From Geotrypetes seraphini (Eukaryota > Chordata > Amphibia > Gymnophiona > Dermophiidae): a stretch of DNA of 64,000 nucleotides. The DNA lies in contig NC_047101.1 in the NCBI RefSeq assembly GCF_902459505.1, forward strand, positions 13,765,168-13,829,167, read 5' to 3'. Shown here in pieces: positions 56,380-64,000 of this stretch. The notes under the pieces were generated by a model, which was given only the letters and a program-made list of their open reading frames with translations, was not told the DNA's origin and did not search any database. The translations under genes were made by a program, and so were the position numbers. The first letter of the stretch is position 1. The number at the start of each line of letters is the position of its first letter.

Positions 56380-56690
56380 AAACGGAAAAACCAAAAAGAA
56401 ACTGCAGGCAATGTACAAGATGTAGGCAAGATTTATTGTACCAAATTAAGATGCAGTAATATAAAAGCCTTTTTACCAACCAAGGGACCCGACACGGTCC
56501 GTGTTTCGGACAGTACACCTTCGTCAGGGGTCCATGGTAAATAAGGCATTTGTTGTTACTCTTATTCTTTGCGGTATATCTTATACCCTTGGTTGGTAAA
56601 AATGTTTTTATATTACTGCATCTTAATTTGGTACAATAAATCTTGCCTGCATCTTGTACATTGCCTGCAGTTTCTTTTGGTTTTTCTGAC
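56380..56690. mobile_element. Palindromic element with CTTCGTCAGGGG hairpin motif
   Basis: AAACTGCAGGCAATGTACAA at the left mirrors TTGTACATTGCCTGCAGTTT at the right. The centre contains CCGTGTTTCGGACAG and CACCTTCGTCAGGGGTCC. Confidence 0.85.
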
Positions 56691-57274
<584 letters not shown>

Positions 57275-57497
57275 TCATTACAGGCAAAGAGAGAAACCCT
57301 AAGGAACACGGCTCTACACACTAAACCAAAGCAGATATAGCAAAAGGGTAGATGCAGTCCTAGAGGACCTACGATTCCTCCTGCGCTCAACTTGACCTTT
57401 CAAAGGGACCTTTAAAAACATGAACCTGTTTCTGTGCATGGCCTCCATCAACTCACCTATGTGCTGCCTCTTCCTAAAGACTTCCAAGAGGCCTTGC

Positions 57498-58148
57498 GGT
57501 GGCAAGTCAAATGCGCGCAAGACAAAAGCGCGTGGACAAATGTGCGCGAAGACAAGTGAGCACAAGACAACTGAGCGCAAGACAAATGAGCGGAAGGACC
57601 AATCAGTGCAACGACAATGGTGGCGGTACAAAATCGTGCGGGTCAAACACGCGCCGACATAGTGTTCCCGCTGCCTTGCCGTATCTACTGAAAACTGAAC
57701 TTTTCCCCTGAAAAATAGGCAAAATGTTAAGTTTCCTCTATAATAGGGGGGGGGGGGTTACAACCTCCCAAGACCACCCCCAATGGCAGCACCAACATTA
57801 CTTTTTGAGGTTAAAATATATAAATAAATGTTGGCGCGCGCATTTGTCCCCTATGCCTTCCTAACACAATCACGCGCAAGACGTTGACGTAAGGATGCCA
57901 TTTACGTCATTGTCATATGTGACTGTGTTTTGCAAATGCATTTTTAACCACTATAATTGTCGCGCTCACTTGTCTTGCACTCAGTTGTCTTGCGCACTGA
58001 ATTGTTTTGCGCTCAGATGTCTTGGCCCAGTTGTCTTGCGCTCACTTGTCTTGGCGCTCACTTGTCTTGGTGCTCAAACATTTTGCGCTCACTTGTCTAC
58101 ACCCATTTGTCTACGCGCTTATGTCTTGCGCGCATCTGACTATGAACC
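57498..58148. mobile_element. GGT-type fold-back element, complete long copy
   Basis: Ends GGTGGCAAGTCAAATGCGC and, inward from the right, GGTTCATAGTCAGATGCGC. Flanks GGCCTTGC and GCCCTCGC agree at 6 of 8 positions. It has the longest arrays of GACAAGTGAGCGCAA modules, about 15-18 bp each, on both arms. Confidence 0.84.
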
Positions 58149-58424
58149 GCCCTCGCACCCTGCTATTAACCCGAAGATGCTTTTCCCTACACATATTTTG
58201 TCTCTTCTTCTTGTCTTTATTAGATTGTAACCTTCCAGAACCAGGGACCATCTATTTTTGTATGTGCTGTAGCACTATGGTGGTAATTCTACGGTGGTAT
58301 CACTACGGCGGTAATTCTGTAAGTGGGAGCCTTCTGGTTGGTGCCCCAATGTTGAACGGTGACAGCCTATTCTGTAATGGCATCTGGGTGCCCAGATTCT
58401 GTTCTAGATTATAGCATAATCCAT

Positions 58425-58832
58425 CAGTGGCGTAGTGAGAGTGAGAGGCGCCCGGAGCGGAGGCATCCTTCCCCCACCCTCATCTCCTTCTCCAATCCCC
58501 CCCTGCTGTGCAAGCGCCTCCCCTTCCCCCCCATACTTCTTAGTTGTTCACCGCCATGAATAACAACTTCAACGGGCTCCTCACGACCCTGGCGGCGCTC
58601 CCTTTGACGTCACTTCTTATGCGCGGTACCCGGAAGTGACATCGGCGGCAGTCATGAGGAACACACTGAAGTTGTTGCTTATGGCGGTGAACTAGAGGTA
58701 TGGGGGGAAGGGGTGCGCATGTAGTGAAGGGAGGGGTGGGAAGAGGTGGAGGGGGTGGAGAACAGGAGGGGTGTGCCAGCGCCCCCACCAACATGGTGTC
58801 CAGGGTGGATCATCCCCCTCACTACGCCACTG
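58425..58832. mobile_element. hAT-like fold-back element
   Basis: CAGTGGCGTAGTGAG at the left mirrors CTCACTACGCCACTG at the right. Flanks TAATCCAT and TAACCCAG agree at 6 of 8. The GC-rich interior mirrors around 58625 (TTCACCGCCATGAATAACAA and complement). Confidence 0.8.
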
Positions 58833-58986
58833 TAACCCAGTACTGGTACATCTTTCGTTTAGGCATGCACCTGGCCCAATTGCAGGCACCCCAATGTGGC
58901 AAGAGTATAAACATGCAGAGACGGGAATGGGAAATTGAGTTCCTGCGGGGACAAATTTGCCCCCATGTCATTCTCTAATAGTAACA

Positions 58987-59146
58987 TAGGCCCTCTTTTA
59001 CAAAGGTGCGCTAAGCGTTTTAGCACGTGATTAGCCTGCGTTAAATCAACGCACGTGCTAAACGCTAACACGGCCATAGGATAACATGCACGCGTGCTGG
59101 TTAGCATGCACTAAAAAGCATAGCGCACCTTTGTAAAAGAGGGGGA
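58987..59146. mobile_element. Palindromic element, GGGCTCCTTTTAC family, copy 2
   Basis: GGCCCTCTTTTACAAAGGTG at the left mirrors CACCTTTGTAAAAGAGGG at the right with GCGCTAAGCG-type arms. Confidence 0.8.
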
Positions 59147-59149
59147 TAG

Positions 59150-60090
59150 TAGAAGCTGGCCGATAAGAGACTTCCATGGTCCATCCAAAGTGCCCAAACA
59201 GGTTCCACTTTGTCACGAGTAAACGCTTGCATAATTAATCTCCGTCTCTCCCTGCCAATTCCGGGGCGCAGACCGGAGAAGTCTGCTCGGCATCGGTCCT
59301 ACTTCCCAACTACTGGACTTAGCATTGACGCTCGCTCCAGGCCTTGATCCTGATCCGTTTTATGCCATTTATGGAACCCATATCATAGAAGTCTACCCGG
59401 TATTGGTCTTACTTCCCAACCTCTGAAGCTGCCGTGAAAGCTCACCCCAGCTAAGAGATCATTTAAATTTAGTGATCCTCTTTGTTCATCCCACATATTC
59501 TTGAATTCCAGGCATCCACCACCCTTTCTGTGAAAAAGTATTTCCTGACATTGCTCCTGTCTCCCACCCTGGAACCTTAACTCATGATCTCTGCCCATAA
59601 GTTATACCCATTAAAAAATACATGATTAGATTAACTTGTCTCTTCTTTGATATTTCTGGGTCGTAGACTGTAAAGTCCACCTGGTATTGTCCTAGGTTCC
59701 AACTGCTGAAGTTGCCATCTAATCAAGCCACTGTGACATCACTGCTGAGGTTGGCTCTCAGGCATTGGTAGAATAAGGAATTATGACATCACAGTCTAAG
59801 CTCTGGAATGTTTCTACTCTCTGGGTTTCTGCCAGGTAACATAGTAAATGATGGCAGATAAAGACCTGAATGGTCCATCCAGTCTGCCCATAAGTTATAC
59901 CCATTAAAAAATACATGATTAAATTAACTTGTCTCTTCTTTGATATTTCTGGGCCCACCTGGTATTGTCCTAGTTTCCAACTGATGAAGTTGCCTCTAAG
60001 CTCACTCCAGCCTATCCAACCATCCCGTTGTTTGCAGGATATCTACTGTAAAGTCTGGCCAGTAACATCTTGCCCAACCCTTGCCATATG
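59150..60090 (-). mobile_element. CR1-type LINE ends with a duplicated segment
   Basis: 59460-59600 is the reverse complement of the CR1 3' coding region (TTTCTGTGAAAAAGTATTTC). A segment beginning CCATAAGTTATACCCATTAA occurs at 59596 and again at 59888. 59835-59890 carries the CR1 3' end GATGGCAGATAAAGACCTGA. Two CR1 copies, or one nested in the other. Confidence 0.75.
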
Positions 60091-61246
60091 ACCACCACCC
60101 TTGTGTTCGGTCAATTTGCTGCCATTTATGTGACTGTGCCAGTTTCCCATACGTTAACATGTGCAATTGGCACAAAACTGTGAGCACCCAGTTACAGAAT
60201 TGTTGTTTTTGGGGGTTTTTTGTAGGAAGGAATATTGTTATCCGATTCCACAATTATTGTGAAACAATAGTGGAAAACACACAATTTGCACACATTCCTG
60301 GATAGTGAATTGAAATAATGCCTTGGATTCTTGCCCCCTGAAACTGAATATTAAATCGCCAAGAGAATGGCAAGGCAATGTTCAGGCTAAGAATCCAATT
60401 TAAAGAAAATTAAATTAATAGGAGGGGATCCAATTTTCAGAAAGCTGTTACTAGTACTGCATGGTCTGTCAGCCCACAGCTTTAGTGCAACCATAAGCTT
60501 GATTTACAAAACTATTTTATAAATGCAAGACACAGGTTGGGGGGAAACCTTAACAAATTAGGGCCTAATGCTTTGGATTTTTTTTTTTTTTTTAGTTTAA
60601 GTAGGTGTAAATCACATGAAAAAGCAGGATTATAAATACTATAACACCTGGATGGGACAGCAACCCTCCCTCTTCCCATAGGAACCAGCTCTGTAGGTGC
60701 TCAAGCATCCCCAATATGGAATAAACTCATTGACTGTATCTAGGGAGATGTAATTTACACTGGGTTTAGCACCCCCATTATTTTTTTAAAAGCTGACTCT
60801 TATGCCTCCTGCATTCATCTGATCAGCTGGTATCACGTCGTATGATTTTTATTCAAACTCTGGTTTTCAAAGTCAGATCTATAGGAGTGCAGGAAAGCAT
60901 CAGGCATGAGCATTGTAAAGCAGAAGCAACAGATGTTCCGTCGATCTACCTTAAGGATTCGTCGGTTAAAGACATGCTGGTCGTTAGAGAGAAATCCGTG
61001 ATTGAGGCGTGGAAAGACCATCTAGCCCGGAGAGTAAGTCACAGGAAAGATGAGGAGATCAAGGGGAAAAGTCAGCAGAATACACTCTGTACAGCAGAAA
61101 CAGAAGAAAGACAGTAGAAAAAGACCAGAAAAAAACCCCCAAGTTTTACCTAATCTAGAGATCGGTTTGTTTGTTTTTTCTGAGAGAAATGGTGTGGTTG
61201 AAGAAACTAATCTAACCATGTTCTAGTTAGTCCAATAAAAAAGTAT
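60091..61246. other. Upstream intronic DNA, unassigned
   Basis: Open stretches at 60833-61117 on both strands have no recognisable protein. A poly-T run lies at 60580. No collagen exon. Confidence 0.4.
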
Positions 61247-61687
61247 GGTGACGAGTCAAAAGCACGCGGGACAATTGCGCACCGACAAAGCCGCTCGGAC
61301 AAATGCGTGCAGGATGTCAGCCGCAGGATTAAAAGTTAACTTTAAAAAGCTCTGATGGGGTGTGTGTGTGGGGAGGGGGAATCCCCCTTTACTTAGAAGT
61401 GTTGCCTCTGCCAATGGGGGGAGAACCCCCTACTTAGAGAGGAAATTGTAATTTTTCCCCTAAAAAAGAGAGGGAAGAATCACACTTTCCTCTGTAATCG
61501 GGGGAGTTCACCCCCCCCCAATGGCAGCGGCAAAAATTCTAAGTAAAGTGGGGGGTTCCCCCCAAACCCCCCTCCCCTCAGAGCGCTTTAAAGTTAAGTA
61601 TTAATCCGGTGCGCTGCCATCCTACGCGCATTTGTCCGAGCGGCTTTGTCGGCGTGCGGTTGTCCCGCGCACTTTAGTCTAAGTACC
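61247..61687. mobile_element. GGT-type fold-back element, complete copy
   Basis: Ends GGTGACGAGTCAAAAGCAC and, inward from the right, GGTACTTAGACTAAAGTGC. Flanks AAAAGTAT and AAATGTTT agree at 6 of 8. Arms are strongly mirrored (GACAAAGCCGCTCGGACAAA on each side). Confidence 0.86.
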
Positions 61688-62299
61688 AAATGTTTCACCT
61701 GAATTGTTTTTTAAAAAAATTTCTACATATTATCTTATTTTTCTGGAATCTGTGTTTCAGTAAATGGTGTTGGAGAGGGACTATAAGATGACAAATTAGT
61801 TAAGCAGCGAGCGTTACTAATGTGCGCTGTCACCGTTAACTCGCAGAGAGCAATTCTACAAAAGCTCCCCAGATTTGTGTGCTAAAACACAAGACATCGA
61901 GTGCAAATTCTATAATGGCATCTGGCCACCCGCATTCCATTATAGAGTAGGTATAAACTGGCATTTGTGTTCCAACATTTAGGCGGTATCATTTACGCCA
62001 CGTTGCACATAAACGTCACACTTTAGCGCATCACCTGCCTATTCTATAAGTTACATGAATTCCACGATACCAGTTTCTCCTGTAGCGCCTGTTGACGTTC
62101 ATGAGCAGTTTGATAATTATTTATGTCACGAAGATTGAATGTCGAGAGCAAGTTGAAATTTGTTAGGCGTTAAAATGTACTTATGAACGCTATTTTTGGA
62201 AACCGCTTAGAGCGGTGTATTGCAAGCTGTGTGCCTCCTGAGATTTCAGGTGTGCCGCGGTACACTGGGGAAGAGGAGAGATGCCGGCGCCAGCCGACT
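61688..62299. other. Upstream intronic DNA
   Basis: 61800-62040 has TATAGAATGGC/GCATTCCATTATAGAG text like the ends of the element at 2162. The remainder is unassigned. Confidence 0.4.
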
Positions 62300-62307
62300 G
62301 TCTACAG

Positions 62308-62503
62308 CAGTGGTTCCCAATCCCATCCTGGAGGACCACCATGCCAGTCGGGTTTTCAACATAGCCCTAATGAATATGCATGAGAGAGATCAGCATATAA
62401 TGGAGGTGCCAGGCATGCAAATCTGCTCCATGCATATTCATTAGGGCTATCCTGAAAACCCGACTGGCCTGGTGGTCCTCCAGGACGGGGTTGGGAACCA
62501 CTG
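62308..62503. mobile_element. hAT-like palindromic element
   Basis: CAGTGGTTCCCAATCCC at the left mirrors GGGTTGGGAACCACTG at the right. Flanks GTCTACAG (62300-62307) and GCCTACAG (62504-62511) agree at 7 of 8. Same subfamily as 17649-17844. Confidence 0.87.
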
Positions 62504-62511
62504 GCCTACAG

Positions 62512-63804
62512 GACGTGCCTCACGCGAAGAGAGGAATGCCCTGTAAGCAATCTCCCGATGCCGGCAACTCTTCTCTCTGCCGGCCCTTCTCTCCAGCGCA
62601 GGTCCTTCTCTCGGCACAAGGCCCGTTTGAAGGGCCTTTGCGCATGCGCTGACGTCAGCGCGCAGACATCACACGTGTGTGAGACGTCATCACGCCGACA
62701 CCAGCGCACTGCCGGGTGTCTCGAGCCGGGGACACTAGGTTTAGTGTGCCCCGTCTCAAAAAAGTTTGCGAGACACTGGCTTAGAGTGTAGGTGGCATAT
62801 AACTTTATAAAATTCCAACTACAAAGGAGCGTGTATACATTTCAATTGTTGCTCATTGGTGCCAATAATTATCACCCAATTCCTGTCAATTAACTGCTCG
62901 CTTGTCAATTACGGTCCATGCACAAGTATGGAATAAGCCCAATGAGTGCCAAATTGTGGCACGACATTTTTGGGTGCCACGTATAGAATCTGGAGGGTAA
63001 TGTGTGTGGAAATGCAGGCATTAAAGTGGCAGAATTGCTCATCGTGCGGGAAGTAAAATCCTGCTGCGTCAGACGTAATTCTGCGAGCACCTGATTAACG
63101 TGAATTCCTTGCCCACTAAGCTATAAAAGATTATGTAGCAATTTACTTCCTCTTTGGCCCTATATATTGTAAGCCCCCAGAGACAGGGAAATTCCTGGTA
63201 CACATGAATATTCATACCTCAATGTGGCCTACATTTAAACAAACAGATAAAGCTAATCTTTAGTTATGAATATCATGCTGTTCTAATGCACTCTACAGAT
63301 TTTGACTGAGCCAAACTACCCTATATATATAATACAATCTGCATGCAATAAACAACCAATCTCCATTTAACTAAATGACAAACACATGGTCTTGAGAACA
63401 TCTGGTTTTTAAAAAAAATCAGTGTAGGGGGTGGAAACCTAAAATTTACTTCTTTAAACAACTTGACCTCTGTGTAAAAGACTTAGACAATGTAAAGGAA
63501 ATATACAGTCTAGTGGCTTGACATTCCTTCTTGAATAAGACAAGCAGAAAAACGTAAGGCTGAAAGAAATTCATCTGGCACAACTGGACCAAATGCATGA
63601 TTAGAAGGCTGTGTAGAATGGAGGTTAGTTAACGGAGACTTATTGAAACTGCACTAAGCTGAATAGTTCTTCCATGCTTATTCTGTAACCCTGACAAACC
63701 ACCTCCAAAATTTTTTTTTTTTTTTTAAAGTGTAAACTAGATCATTTTTTCCAAGAACTGTTATTAAAGTAGGCTGGGGAGGGGGAGGTATCATGGAGTC
63801 TTGC
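62512..63804. other. Upstream DNA, mostly unassigned
   Basis: 62520-62760 is GC-rich and may belong to a larger DNA element. 63160-63240 resembles a decayed SINE (GTAAGCCCCCAGAGACAGGG). No exon recognised. Confidence 0.45.
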
Positions 63805-63930
63805 TACTTTTGGGGATCCTGCCAGGCACTGGTGACCTGGATTGACCACTGTTGTAAACAGGACACTGGGCTTGATGAATCTTTGGTCTAAGCCAGTACA
63901 GCAATTCTTATATTCTTTTCTTCTGATGAA
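63805..63930 (+). mobile_element. CR1-type LINE, 3' end
   Basis: GGTGACCTGGATTGACCACT, GGGCTTGATGAATCTTTGG and AATTCTTATATTCTT form a standard CR1 3' end. Confidence 0.82.
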
Positions 63931-64000
63931 GCCAGTCCTCTTTTCTTTTAGCAAAACAGCTGGTGTGCAATGCAGTGGACAACTGATTCTGTTCATGCAT

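Noticed and set aside
60833-61117. Overlapping open frames on both strands upstream of window exon 1
   Set aside because: No recognised family; they lack collagen repeats or membrane segments expected for upstream COL13A1 exons.

Overview
The window is vertebrate nuclear DNA. It carries the 3' part of one host gene on the minus strand, COL13A1 (collagen alpha-1(XIII), a transmembrane collagen), inside a dense bed of transposable elements. The repeats suggest a non-mammalian vertebrate, most probably an amphibian and quite possibly a caecilian. They comprise many truncated CR1-type and L2-type LINE 3' ends, tRNA-derived SINEs, and a large set of palindromic (fold-back) non-autonomous DNA transposons. 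The species call is inference from repeat style; the gene call rests on exon sequence.

Gene. Twenty coding exons can be read on the minus strand, the most 5' at 57137-57253 and the terminal one at 15915-15971. All are phase 0-0, have GT/AG borders, and almost all start on a glycine codon. Their sizes are 27, 36, 42, 45, 54, 57, 63, 72, 78, 81, 87 and 117 nt. Together they encode 368 residues plus a stop. Diagnostic segments are the non-triplet stretch TVIIDYDGRVLDAFK, the serine-for-glycine break GERSERGEKG, and the C-terminal pieces GLDQPCPV and GLDGLPVPGCWHK. The 5' half of the gene (cytoplasmic tail, membrane span, first collagenous domain) lies beyond 64000. Coding sequence fills only 1.1 kb of the 41 kb between the outermost exons; introns run from 90 nt to 5.6 kb and are mostly transposon-filled.

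Layout. 1-15.9 kb: downstream flank, all repeats (CR1, SINE pair, nested fold-backs, L2) and unassigned AT-rich DNA. 14.57-15.86 kb: a recent 313-bp inverted duplication just after the COL13A1 stop codon. 15.97-21.56 kb: the longest intron, with a duplicated CR1, two hAT-like elements sharing one target site, and G-rich tandem DNA. 21.6-33.5 kb: last introns, with the best preserved CR1 reverse-transcriptase frame, a piggyBac-like element, two Tc1/mariner-like elements and two G-rich minisatellites. 33.5-57.3 kb: the dense exon series. 57.3-64 kb: intron or 5' repeats with no recognisable exon.

No exotic system was found. The best novelty candidate is a fold-back element family represented by four complete copies and one partial copy (27.8, 32.4, 57.5, 61.2 and 1.5 kb). 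It has GGT...ACC termini, 8-bp target duplications, arrays of GCGC/GACAA modules and consistently asymmetric tips. The inverted duplication beside the COL13A1 stop, the C-terminal extension and recurring hairpin motifs also merit a look. No retrovirus, LTR element, Polinton or toxin gene was recognised.
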